Shown here in pieces: positions 1 to 13,200 of a stretch of DNA of 64,000 bases. Source of the stretch: Sipunculus nudus (lineage: Eukaryota; Annelida; Sipuncula; Golfingiida; Sipunculidae); the NCBI GenBank assembly GCA_026874595.1, contig CM049318.1, forward strand, positions 27,742,956 through 27,806,955, in the 5' to 3' direction. Both the position numbers and the translations under genes were made by a program. The notes under the pieces are model-generated. The model saw only the letters and a list, made by a program, of their open reading frames with translations. It was not told the DNA's origin and searched no databases. Positions within the stretch are counted from its first letter, which is position 1; every line of letters starts with the position of its first letter.

Positions 1-660
1 AGGCAGATGTGCTGGCAGAACGGGAGGCCGCGGGAACGGGGAAAGAAGGCCGTTTCCGTGAAGGAGAATTCAACGATTTAACTGTCTAAACCACTGGAGA
101 GGTGACAGGACCGGCGGGAACGGACGGTGAACGCAGCACGGCCGTGGTGCGGTCAACCAGGGTAGGCCCCCCCCCCCCCACCCCCTCGGAGACAACCACG
201 GGGCCAGACAATGGAATATTGGAGGGTGAACCCCCAAGTACCGGGGAATGAGCCCAATCCTGGAAAGGGCCCACTGGTCAGACGGCCAAGTCTGGCAGTG
301 AAAACAAGGATCAGCCGGAACACGGCAGGAGTCAATGTGGGAGCGGCAACGAAAACAAGGGGGGTGGGAGTCCCAACCGGGATAAAGAAGACAAGAGCCA
401 CAATAAGTGGGGTTCTCCATGGCGGGCAAGGGAAAAAAAAAAGACAACTTACAGTTCAGTTGGCAAACTCATTAGTACAAACCCAACAGTGGACGAATCT
501 CGCAGAGCGGGATCACACGTCCATCATGGCGAACGCCAGAAGAAAAATGTGATTATGGGTAACGGAAGTGTGACCTAGATACACGGGAACGAGGCGGGAT
601 GGGCGATAATAGGCCCAATAAGGGAAAATTTTCGGTTGGCTTACTCTGGCGTATAAACTT
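1..660. other. GC-rich block, possibly a decayed retroelement fragment
   Basis: The first 600 bases are much richer in G and C than the surrounding intron. One plus-strand frame is nearly open, with two in-frame stops, and reads as a hydrophilic, Gly/Ser/Asn/Lys-rich peptide such as 'SGSENKDQPEHGRSQCGSG' around 290-350. There is a C11 run near 170. I recognise no family. It could be a gag-like remnant or unrelated intronic sequence. A FAMeT exon is not visible here. Confidence 0.3.
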
Positions 661-1061
661 TAACAGAGAAAATTCTCATTAATACAGAAACAGCTCACAA
701 TTATGTTTACGTAATAAAACTATTATTTCTTTGGTGTAATATATTCTCAATATGCATAATAGGTTAAATTTACAGACTCTTATAGCACACTTTTAGAAGT
801 ATGAATACATCTGTCTTGTAAATGTTTGATATTATTTTAATGATGATGATTGTCATATGGTTAATTCTCATTTTTATTTTGTAGCTAATAGAATACATGC
901 AGGAGTCCTCCGGGATCTTAATCAGATCGTGCTAAAATTAACAACGGACATGGGGACTTTCTCAAAACAAAATCTGCTGGACCTCCCTCAAAACTTCAGG
1001 CAAACTTAGGTGTCTCAACTTAATTTTGAGCCCTGCTGTACTTATGCAATACTGGACTTAC

Positions 1062-1200
1062 CTGATCGTTTTAGGAACTGCCATTCCCCTGTAACTGTAT
1101 TGTCTAGGGTGGTCCCACTCTTGAAGGCCACTGAGTTGATCCTCGGAGCATCAGGAAGCGTGTGCGTCAACAGGGCCACAGCGTTGTCTCCTACACCCAC
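1062..1200 (-). CDS. Exon 17: end of FAMeT domain 8; last exon seen
   Basis: The exon encodes 'VGVGDNAVALLTHTLPDAPR' and 'TGEWQFLKRSG'. The acceptor is GTTATATCCAG (phase 0) and the donor GTAAGTCCA (phase 1). The phase-1 end predicts at least one more module or a terminal exon beyond the left edge of the window. Confidence 0.85.
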
Positions 1201-4200
1201 CTGGATATAACAAGGAATAGGGTGCATTAAAGCATGGAAAGATATTTACTTTTATGCTCTGTATAAAACACCACTTGTCAATTTCATGAATATTCATAAC
1301 GTCATATGATCATCTGTCATAATTACTATGAAGGGTTCATGAAATATGGAGAATTAAAACTTGGTTTTATAATGCAAAGTGTTGGTCCATTCTGCTTGTG
1401 TGTACAAAGATGTCTTAGGACTTGAGTAATGAACATCACTGTAATACCACACATATGTTAATCACATGACCCTTTAAAACGATTAAGCTGTGGTGTCATT
1501 CTCAGCTAAAATTACCCTCAGAATACAAATTTTAGGATTACCAAATGGGGAAGGGGGGGGCCTTTAGACTCTTCAGAAGATGTGACCATACAGCCATTGA
1601 TGTAGCTCAAATTATGAAGCCCATTTACCTACATTTTTAAAAATAATTTATGTGATATCTGGCTTCCTCTGTGTAAATTTATAAATGAGGTAAGGATAAT
1701 TTTGGTTGTGAAAAGTTCTTATAAGGCCTTCGTGAAAGATTCATGAATTGTTTATCAACAAAATGTTTGTGAACACAGCAATGCTGACAAACAGGAAAAA
1801 CATGTAACCTAAGGTGGTAGGTCGCATATATGCGGAGGCAGAAAGATCACTTGTTGCAAAACGCCATCTGCAAGGCTATGGCTTATCTGAAGTGCGGAGG
1901 CAGAAAGATCACTTGTTGCAAAACGCCATCTGCAAGGCTATGGCTTATCTGATGTGCTGTCAGATGCCCTTGTTGAATTTTGGCGGGCACCCACATATTA
2001 TGAAAACGTTGATATAAACTAATAAGCAACCTTGGATGCTGTGATATCCACGTTTTCTGACCTATTTTTATAAAAGCTCCAAGAGATTACCTTTAGTTTA
2101 TAAAGGTCAGATAGGTGATTGGACCCCTTTAATTTGTGACATCACTAAGAGAAATGACATCACATGTCATGTGCTGCTCATTTAACATTAAGTCCAGGGC
2201 AAGGTTAAGTGTCTCGAAAATGTTATTTTATTAATGAAGTCCTTAATTAGAATCAAATACATGATAACTGTTTACAGGGGTGTCATATATTCCCTGAAGA
2301 AATTTCAGATTTTCAATTACTTTTTAGGACCCTTTTTCAAAGTATTTACAATTTTTATGCTACATTGACACTATGCTGCAGGAAACATATTTTAAAGTGG
2401 TTTTTACACATTCAGTTTTTGTGTGTTTATAGTAATGACAAAAATTGGGAAAGATCCTTACAGATTTTTCAAACTGTGAGGCAATCAGATCCATGACCAA
2501 TCATACAGCTATTCAACATCCAACTCAAATGAAATGTTTATCTACCTGGATGCTGTTGAGTTCTCCCCATTTGATATAGAACGGTCTGAGTTCTGAACAG
2601 CTGAGGGCATCTGGGTATGTGATATTCTGTACAAGCTGACGGGTCGGTCCAGAGCGCAACTCAATCCTGGTGTTCTGATTGGCTCCTATTATCACCTCGA
2701 ACGAGTGCTGCGCAGTGATATCAGGGGTGCCATCGTACAGGGCAAGTTGAGCCTCACGGCAAGCTCTGACTTTGAAGCGAACGATGGGATCTTTACTGGT
2801 AACCCAGCCATTATCGAACGCCATGCCCGCCTGAGTGTTCACGGTCAAGGTGTCATCTAATAAACAAACGGAATGGAAGTTTTTTTCATCACTGATCAGG
2901 TAAATATATATAATCAATATGTAAAGTAATGTGTAACCACAAGATATCAAAATAATTTCCTGCCCCTTTTTAGTTTCTGCTACCTTCTTACATTTCATAA
3001 CAAAACACCCTGCATATTTCATATTTAAAGAATGTTTATACATCTTTGCTGAACACTTGTTAGATATTTACAAAATGATGAAATTCTGGAAGTAAACATG
3101 CATTTCATCAGAAGAAATGCTTGAATTTATGGACATGGTATGTTCTTTTCAAGATTGATCAAATAAGCAATCGTACTTTTAAACTAACTTCTAACATCTA
3201 TCAATATAATATTAAATATGTACTTGCATATCATATGGAAATAGTTGTTTTGCTTCATAAATTAACATGTATCTAACAGTGGCTCAACTCAACATAAATA
3301 ATCCATATCAGCATGAATGAATGAACAAATAGAAATTTATTCTGAAATAAAAGGCCTCAGGCCCATGGTTCCACAAAGAGCATGTGTTAAGAATCATAAA
3401 AATTCAACAATAACAAAATGTAACTGCATAACATGAACATTAAAAAACACAATCTTGTATGAAAATGTTGTATGAAAAACCCATGTTTGCAATATCTAAA
3501 CACAAGCAGAAATTTTGTAATCACATGTTTCATTTCATTTAGAGGTCATGAATAATAACAATAATAATACAAATTATAATAATAATAATAATAATAAATA
3601 AGTGAACATATAAAACAAACAGTAGTACAGTGCATATATGGAAAACAGTTTATCTATTTCTTAATTGGCAGATGAATAAGTAAGTGAAATAAATAGATTA
3701 CTTAGATGATAGCTTTCAATTCATCAGCTCTCCTAATAAAGGCATAGTGTACATAGGTTGCTAATTGTTTTATTGTATGGGCATTATTATCTGCCATCAG
3801 AGATGTAAATGTACTTAAATCATCAATATACTTGACTCTCAAGTCTGTATACAATGGGCATTTCATGATTAAATGATGCTCATATTTCACAACAGCTTCC
3901 CCATATCTTAGACAATATTTACAAAACCTTTCATCCCATGGAATATTACTATGCCTTCCTTTTTCTACTTCTAAATTATGTGATGAACATCTTAGTCTTG
4001 AAATCCATATCAGCATATCAACATATCTATTACTAAAATTGATGATATTTAATCTTTTATATATGTATGTATATGAGTTGAACTGTCTGGGCCTGAAAGT
4101 ATGATCATATGCCAAATGCAAGGCTTACCGTTTATTTTGTTAAACGACCATTTTCCGGTGCCACCCCAGCCTGTTGACACTGCAACAGCTCTGACCTGGT

Positions 4201-7200
4201 GATAATTGGGGTCGAGCCAGAACATGAATCGACCTTTTGAGATGTCACGACCTGTGCCGACCTGTATGAATCCGTGAGTCCACTGTATCCAGAAGTCCCG
4301 ATATTCGCTGCAGTTTAAGATTCCTCGGGTGTTTGGCTGGACCCTATTTGGTCCTCCCGCAGTCTTTCTAATGGCTGACTTGCTGTTACTCCAGCCCCCG
4401 ATAACGATTTCGTAAGTGTTGCTTTCAGGTGCACCTAGGTATGACCCTAGTGCCAAGTGGACGTCATTACAAGACATTACACTGAAGAACAATGGTTTGT
4501 CATCATGCAAGGTGGCAGCGTTCTCAGTGTAACTGTTGAACAAAGCCGATGTCTCTAATCTTATGTTTGAACCTGAGAAAGAAAGCAGCCGACTTAGGAT
4601 TCATGTATACTTTCTAAAAATTAAACTTTAATGGTTTTTTTAAGATTTTACTACTAAATTTCAGAAACTTGTTATATTTTTATATAAAGCTACAATATCA
4701 AGGACAAAAATGCAATGGAATCACATTATCATTTATACAAGTTAACATTTCAGATCATGCATATTAAACACAATATGTTGAAATCACTAGGTGAATGCTA
4801 CTGTCACTTGGATTATTGTTTTGAAAAACATTTTTCAGATCCCCTCACACATGAACCATAAGAACTGTTTATTTTTTTTTATATCACACACAGCAAGTAT
4901 TGAGTAAAACATTTTCAAAATAAAGAAAATCTTAGCTTCTGTCTGATGTGAATGAGCAAGGATGCTTGCGGGTGCAACTGAGCATTAGTGAACGGCTAAA
5001 GTGAAATATCTTACCAAGATTCTGATCAAGAACCCAGAACGCCGATTTCCCCTGGGCTGCAGACACTGTGACGCCTACGATGGGCCTTATCGGTGAAGGA
5101 TCAGTGTAGGTAAACAACGGCTGGGATCCTGTTTCTCCAATGCCTAACTGTATCTGGCCGTTAGCCCAGCTCAGCCACAGGCGACGGGGAGTGTTACACT
5201 CAAGCAGACCTTGCGTGTTGTAGGTCTGAGTGTCCGATGGGGCACTGGTCCCTATACGGCGTATCTGTAAATTATAACAAATCTTGAAAGCAGTTAAGGC
5301 AAGATTTAAGAAGTCTGTTTTATAATTAGTAGTGGTATACCTATCATTTCGACATGCAACTTGTGACATCCAGGTTTTAGTGTACATACACAAAATGGCA
5401 ACCCCTATGAACAGTTTTGAGAAACTTGGAGAATTAGAGTGAAATAACACGTTTTTGGTTCCATGATAAAATTCCCAAATTACGGAAGGATAATATTCTC
5501 ACTAGCCAACTAAACCTAGACTTAATTTCTAGAGTGTTCAACAAGTGTTATAAATAAAAGTTAAAATTTCATAGAAATAACATCAGATTAATTACAAAGT
5601 ATGGTGTTCAGATGAACAAATTGGCCCCCAATCTCCCGTAGCCATCCAATCCTCACCTTATTACTTTTATAAGCATCTTGAACTTTAGGGCCACTAATTT
5701 CCTAATTTCACACTGATTTGAGGCTTACTGTCAATTTTTTTTCCTGACTGGAAAAAAGGAAACTCATTTTTCAAGATTTTCCTTGATTTCCATGATGCCT
5801 AGTCATCTACCTCAGTGGTGCTGCCTCCGTTGACCCCCATATGGATCTCGTAAGCCTCACGATTGGCTACACCCGGCCATTTTGGTAGCAGGATGTAGGC
5901 GTCTCCACAGCTCTGTACCTGGAACTCCATGAGTGTGCGATGCGTTACGATGAAGTTGGTAAAGTAGTTCAGTCCCTTGTCAGTTAGTGTGGTGATTACT
6001 TCCCCTGAAAACAATCAGAAAAGATTTCTATATATAGCAAGATAGACTGGTACCATATACCCATATATTGATCAATAATACTGATACAATTTATGATGGC
6101 TCAGAAACAAAGTCAATACAATTATCAATGGCTCAGACAAGATTCAATTCATATTTCAATGGCTCTGACAAAATCCATTTAATTATTGACAGCTCTGACA
6201 AAATCAAATTTTATAATCGATGGCTCTGACAAAAATTCAATTTAATTTTTGAGGGCTCTGACAAAATCCAGTTTAATTATCAATGGCTCTGGCAAGATTC
6301 AACAAAATTATCAATGGCTCTGAGAAGATGCTCCAGATTGCTCCTGTCTCTTTTGTGTTTGACAAGATGACATGATCGCCTTCAAGTATGTCATGCCTGG
6401 CTACTCATTTCTGGGAGTTCACTGTAGGATTTCACACATTTCCCCCTCACTGGCCCATACTAAACCCTCTAGCACCTGAAAACTTCCCTTAAAATCTGAA
6501 GTTCCTAAAAGGGAGCAAAGGCAGTGAATGTGTCACTGGGAAACATTAGCCACACATCAGATTTTCTGTTGGAATGAATAGTTATAATTTTAACTCACCT
6601 TCGGCTTCACCAACTATCCAATCAGCATCACTCGTCAGGCCACATGCAAATCCAATATTGCTGATTGGCCAGCTTGTGGTAAAGTTGTATGAAAGGATGG
6701 TACTGGAGCCAATCTCAGGGCCTGTGCCAAGCTGTAACAAGCCATTTTTCCAGGACAGCCAAAACTCACGGAACTGGTCACAGCTGAGAACATTATTTGC
6801 CGGTGAAGTGGCGAGGATGTTACCACCAAGACCTGCATGATTAGAACAGAAAGTAAATAAACATGAGATCTTACTATATTACAATGCATTCCCTTTTCAT
6901 TTCTCACAAAATCTCTGATACTTGTGATAGTGATACTGAGTACGAAACAAACCATATGTTAAATAAACAATTCATTTACTCATCAATTTCCCTGGCTGGA
7001 ACATAGTGGGTTTACTGGGTCTATTAATGTGTATTGGTGGAAGACCCTTGAATTACAGATTTTGATATTGTGTCAGTGCTGTAAGAATAGTGAAGTCTCC
7101 TGTAATGTTAAACAAGATTATCGCGAGGGTGCATAATATGCCTGTCATATTTTTTGTGACCTCATTTTATATCCCCTGGTATTGGCAAGGATCAAATTAA

Positions 7201-10200
7201 CTGTGTATTCCAAAATTTTTTGGTAGGTCTAAAATTTGTGGCTTTGACATGAAACAATATTCCAAGGGTAAAAACTTTGAGGACTAATCGTTCCTGAATA
7301 ACTCCTGGTCTTGTTTATTGACTTTACTGATGACACTACTCTGACATACGTATAAACAAAGTCAAACAGTGCAAATAATCTTTTTTAGTGTAATAATATG
7401 AATGAGAGAGAGAAAAAGAAAGAGACAAAGACTTATCAAAAGGTCATAGCTAACCTGAATTTTAACGAAGGCCCACACTATGTCATTACTCAAAGCAAAG
7501 GGACGACCAGCTGGCTTTTCAAATTTTTATGATACACTAAATGATATAAATTTTTATTTTGTGGGGGGAGGGGCAAAAGTTACTCACGAATTCAACAAAA
7601 ATGAAACCTGCACGAACAATTCAGCATCCAATGAGTTTCAGAAACAAGTGACCCATGGGTCATGACGCTCAGCTGACTGGGAAGAGATTCACAAAAGGAA
7701 ATTTTATCATCAGAATGGTAGATACCCATTCAACTGAAGCATCAAACAGATTAACCAACAGGCCAAGATTAAGTCTGTATTTATATATCTGAAAAATAGA
7801 GAAAAAATGTGTAAACTTTAAAAACTAGAATACGGGTAGCCGACAAGTGACTACGTGTATCTGCCAAAATCAGAGTGAAGTGAGGCATGGATTGAGTGGC
7901 AAGGGAAAACAGAGTGAGGTATGTTGCATATTAGCATGGATGTCTGCAGCCTAAATGTGTATGTAGGTTGTGCAACCTACCACAAATCCAGAAAGCTGTC
8001 CAAGTTGTATACATATGCAAAATTTTAGGCAGAAAAGTCAAACCACTACATGGATATGAGTGATTTTAGCCCACGGCAGACAAACAGACAGACGCTGTGC
8101 AAAAATGGTTGCAGTTTTGTGTATGATAAAGACCTATATGAGATCTAAACACAAGCACTATTTTGGCCCAATCGGTCAAATTGTTCCTGAGATATTAGCT
8201 TGGATGTGTGCAGCGTTAACTAGAATGTAGGTGGCACCACCTGTCATAATATCAAGAAAGCTATCCAGGATGTATGAACCTGCAAAATTTTAGGCAGTTA
8301 TGTCAAACCACTATAGAGAAATGAGTGATTTTAGGCCACGGCAGACCAACAGACAGACGCTGTGCAAAATGTGCAAAAATGGTTGCAGGTGGCCCCTCCA
8401 GTTTTGTGTATGATAAAGAGCTATGTTAGATCTATACACATGCAAAATTTTGGCCCGATCGGTAAAACGGTTCCCGAGATATGAGCTTGGATGTCATCAG
8501 AGTGAACATGAATGTAGGTGGTGCCACCTGTCATAAAATCAAAAAAGCTATCCAGGATGTATAAAACTGCAAAATTTTAGGCAGATATGTCAAACCACTG
8601 CCGAGATATGAGTGACATTATTGCACGGCAGACAAACAGACAGACGCTGTGCAAAAATGGTTGCAGGTGGCGCCACCAGTTTAGCATATGATAAAGAGCT
8701 ATGTTAGATCTATATTCATGCAAAATTTTGGCCCGATCGGTCAAACGGTTCCCGAAATATGAGCTTTGATGTCATCAGCGTGAATGAGAATGTAGGTGGC
8801 GCCACCTGTCATAAAATCAAGAAAGCTATCCAGGATGTATACGCATGCCGAATTTCAGGTGAATTAGTCAATTCACTGCAGAGATATGACTGATTTTAAC
8901 CAAAGGCAGATGAACACATGGACACTGTGCAAACATGGTTACAGGTGGCGCCACCATTTTTTGTGTATGTTATAGAGCTATCCAAGGGCTACATTAGTAT
9001 AAATTTTATTTCCTGATCAGTCAAACGGTTCCCGAGATATGAGCTTGGAAAGCTGATAAAATCAAGTCCCAGATGAGCTCTCTGGAAACAAACGCGGCAA
9101 CGGCGGAGGAACCCGGTCAAAAACATAGTATACACAAAACTTCGTTTTGGCGGGTACAAAAATACAGGTGGCTCCACCAGTCTGCAGGAACTAATAAAAA
9201 CACTTACAAACATCAATATCAATGCAAAGAATCATGGTGATCTCCCAATTAGTTGTTCAGATACTTCAGCTTTTGTATCAAATTGTCCATTATTCTGAGG
9301 GATACTTCGGAGTCCTATAGCTTGAAGGATATGGGTAACAGAGACCTAATTTTAAGTTTCCACAGGCACTTTTCATGGGCCTTCTTGCATGACAAGAATG
9401 AAGATTCTAGGTCCAGTTGTTGCGATTTGTACCCTGTTGACAGATAACCACATCTTTAAAGGTATCAAAAAAAGAGAGAAAAAATCGTAAAAATTTGAAA
9501 AAAATAGAGGTGGCTCACCCAGTCTGCAGAAACTGATGGAACAGGTCATGATCAATATGTATGCCGAAAATCATGACCATCAGTGCTGTAGTTATTGAGA
9601 TACTGCAGTTTTTGTATCAAATTTTCCATTATTCTGGGGGGTAATTTGGAGCCATACAGCTTTAAGAATATGGGTAACAGAGACCTAATTTCAGGTTTCC
9701 ATGGAGACTTTTCATGGGTCTCCCTGTGTGTCAAGAATGAAGATTGTAGGTCTAGTTTTAATGATTTGTGCCCTGTTAACAGATGTTCATAACTTTAAAG
9801 GTCTCAAAAATAGAGAAAAAATTCGGAAAAAAACCCGAACAAATACAGGTGGTGCCACCAGTCTGCAGAAACTGATGAAATACTCCATGATCAATATCCA
9901 TGAAAACAATTATGGTGATCTCTGCATTAGTTGTTCAGATACTTCAGCTTTTGTATCAAATTTTCCATTATTCTGAGCTGTACTTTGGAGTGCCATAGCT
10001 CAAAGGATATGGGTAACAGAGACCTAATTTCAGGTGTCCATGGAGACTTATAATGGGTCTTCCTGTGTGTCAACAATAAAGATTCTAGGTCCAGTCCTGA
10101 TGATTTGCACTCTGTTGACAGATAAATACATCCTGAAAGGTCTCGAAAATAGAGAAAAAAAAAATTGTGAAAATTTGAAAAAATACAGGTGGCACCACCA

Positions 10201-13200
10201 GTCTGCAGGTACTGATGAAACACCTCTTGATCAATATGTATGCCAAAAATCATGACCATCAGTGTTGTAGTTATTGAGATGTTGCAGTTTGTTTTTATCA
10301 AATTTTCCATTATTCTGGGGGGTTATTGGGAGCCCCCCATAGCTCAAAGGATATGGGTAACAGAGACCTTATTTCAGGTTTCCATGCAGACTTTTTATGG
10401 ACCTCTCAGTGTGTCAAGAATGAAGATTCTAGGTCCAGTCTTTATGATTTGTGCCCTGTTAACAGTTGTTTATATTTTTAAATTTGTAAAAAATCGAAAA
10501 AATTCAGGTGGCGCCACCAGTCTGCAGGAAGTGATGGAACATCTCATGATCAATACGTATGCCAAAAATCATGACCATCAGTCAAGTAGTTAATGAGATA
10601 TTGAAGTTTTTGTATGAAATTTTTGACTTTTCTGGGGGGTACTTTGGGGCCCCATAGCTCGAAGGATATGGGTAACAGAGATCTAATTTATGGTTTCCAC
10701 GGAGACTTTTAATAGGTTTCTCAGTGTGTCGAGAATGAAGATTCTAGGTCCAGCGGTTACGATTTGTGCCACGTTAACAGATGACAGCATCTTTAAATGT
10801 CTCAATAATAGAGGAAAAAATTGTAAAAAAATCGAAAAATACAGGTGGCGCCACCAGTCTGCAGGAACTTATGAAACATCTCATGATCAATATGTATGCC
10901 AAAAATCATGACCATCAGTGTTGTAGTTATTGAGATATTGAAGTTTTTGTATGAAATTTTTTACTATTCTGGGGGGTACTTTGGGGCCCCATAGCTCAAA
11001 GGATATGGGTAACAGAGACCTAATTTCTGGTTTCCAAGGAGATTTTTCATGGACCTCTCAGAATCCCAAGTTACAAGGTTCTAGGTTCAGCGGTTACGAT
11101 TTGTGCCTGGTTAACGGACGGACAGACGGACGACAGACAAAGAGTGATCGCTATAGCTCAGATGACTTTCAGTCAGCTGAGCTAAAAACTATCAGATTTT
11201 TGCTAAGTCATAATGACACCATCATGATGACCTCTAACCTCATTAAATATGCATGGACTTTACCAGAAATCTAACTTAGGTGAGATATAATATTGGTTAA
11301 TATTCTTACCATTTCTGAGCCTGTTGTTTGTATTTTGCTCAGCTATGATAACCTCAAACGTCTTGACCCTGGTGTTTTCTAGGAAGTGTGTCAGAGCCAG
11401 GCGAGCATCTTGACAAGTCTTCACCGAGAAACGCAAACTGTCCAAGTCATAGGCTGTCAGCCATGCCTGGTCGAAAAGCTGCATCTTAGTAGTACGCACA
11501 CTAATGAGGTTCCCTGAAAAAGTGAATATCTGTTCAACAGCCTAGAAAACATATATGAGCACTGTATATATAAGTATCCAAGTCTTTACTTATATAATCA
11601 AGGGAAAGTATAGAGTAAAATTGTTGACTTGAGTCCTACACTACTGCTGCAATAGTTTTTTTCCGGTTTTTCTTTCAAAGGTGTTTTAATATAGTTTTTT
11701 TCAAAGGTTAGCATCAAGTCCTCTTAGTAGTCAATCATTATTTCAATGTACAAATAATATTTCTTAGTGTTTTTCATTAATTTTTGTGTAATCAACATCA
11801 AACCATAAATTAACTGATTTTTATTGATCATTTTACCACTATTTGTTTATTTAAAACAACTCTTACCAGCTCGTCTGTTAAAGTCATACTCTGCAGGCAG
11901 CGTCTGTGACTGGGTGCCAAACGAAATATACTTATATCGACGCCAGTTGTTAACACCAGATTTCTCAATAATAACATTTGTGAACAGGTGCCCTCTTCCC
12001 AGCTGGACGTTACCATTTCCCCAACTTAGCCAGAACTTGCGACGGACATCACAGTTGAGAAGCCCTGGAGTCACTCGACTCTCTGTAAAGTCAGGGCCAC
12101 CTTGGATTTTTCCTGTGAGCACCGTCTGTCCGTTTGATGTTCCGATCAGCACTGACAGGTACACTTCATTCATGTCATTAGGTCTCTGGGCAAGTTCAAT
12201 TACTGCCTCCCCACAGGAGCGCAAATAAAATTCAAACACTGTCTTGCTTCTGATGTTCATCCATGTGGAGCGGAACGGGCGGTTGTTCTCAGCCCGCACC
12301 AACCAATGTTCATCTGAAATACAGAACAGAGTTAATTATTCATTAATTTACGGATAAACAAATGTTTGGATGTTTCGTGCTCTGGAAAAGATTATCAAGA
12401 TAAATGAATATAATAAAACATGTGGAAATTTCAAGTCAGGCTTAAAGGAATTCTGGATAACTAATTTCTGCTAAAGTAAGTTTCAATAGATTTACAGGGC
12501 ATATGAAATACAGTTTCTGGTATTTATAATTTTTATAAATGAAACCAGGGAATTTAATAAGTATTCCTGCGTGTGACTTCCAAAAATATACCCTACAGAT
12601 ACAGGCTCATGTGAAATAGCAGATGCATTTACAATAAAAGCTCAAAATCTTTAATCTTTATTGTATTTAAGATTTTAGCTGGTAAAATACCAATGTCTTG
12701 TCTTTCTATTCTATATTGGAACATCATACAAAACAATAATCAAATTCGGTATAAAATACAAGCTTCAAACCTGCCAAGGGGTGTGTGACCATGACCTTGG
12801 TACTCACCTTGTATATGTCTGAACTCCCACAGGCCCCTATTGTTGTTTCCAACTGTAGCGATGCCAAAGTATGTAGCGTTGATCTGTGGAAGACGTCCTT
12901 CTATGATGACTCTAACCCCGTTTGTTTCACCCTGTCCAAGTCTGACCACCCCCTGGTCCCAGCTCACCCAGAAGCTACGGAAATCTACACAGCTCAGCAG
13001 GTCTGTTAACAAATTGAATATTATCATTAAATAAAAAAAATACTTTAAATAAATATACCAAACTCTGTGCAGTTTAAAAAAAATTAACGTCAGGTATTTA
13101 ATACAGCTTTACCAGGACTCAACAAACACAATACACCCAGTGGATTCTAATATCAAGACAAAACAAATCTTATCCATTCTTTATCAAACTATATACTTAG

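Larger units (their letters stand above)
7649..11187 (+). mobile_element. Family A element, copy 1, interrupted by B1
   Basis: The left end is a perfect 14-bp palindrome TGACCCATGGGTCA followed by GCTCAGCTGACTG. The right end is a stem-loop at 11,155-11,183 with arms AGCTCAG/TGACT and AGTCA/CTGAGCT around a TTC loop. Between them lie tandem modules of about 337 bp. Just before the terminal stem-loop is a GTTAACGGACGGACAGACGG tract. There is no coding sequence, so it is non-autonomous. Element B1 sits inside at 7,824-9,158. Confidence 0.75.

Noticed and set aside
6574-6955. Open frames on the plus strand and in a second minus frame across exon 12
   Set aside because: The FAMeT frame with proper splice borders and domain motifs explains the region; the others are shadows.
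10200-10260. Hammerhead ribozyme in family A modules (CTGATGAAAC occurs in many of them)
   Set aside because: The word matches part of the core, but the required stem II followed by GAAA and the flanking stems cannot be formed nearby.
9100-11000. CRISPR-like array suggested by regularly spaced palindromes
   Set aside because: Spacers are themselves repeated, the period is about 337 bp, and the context is an animal intron; these are transposon modules.
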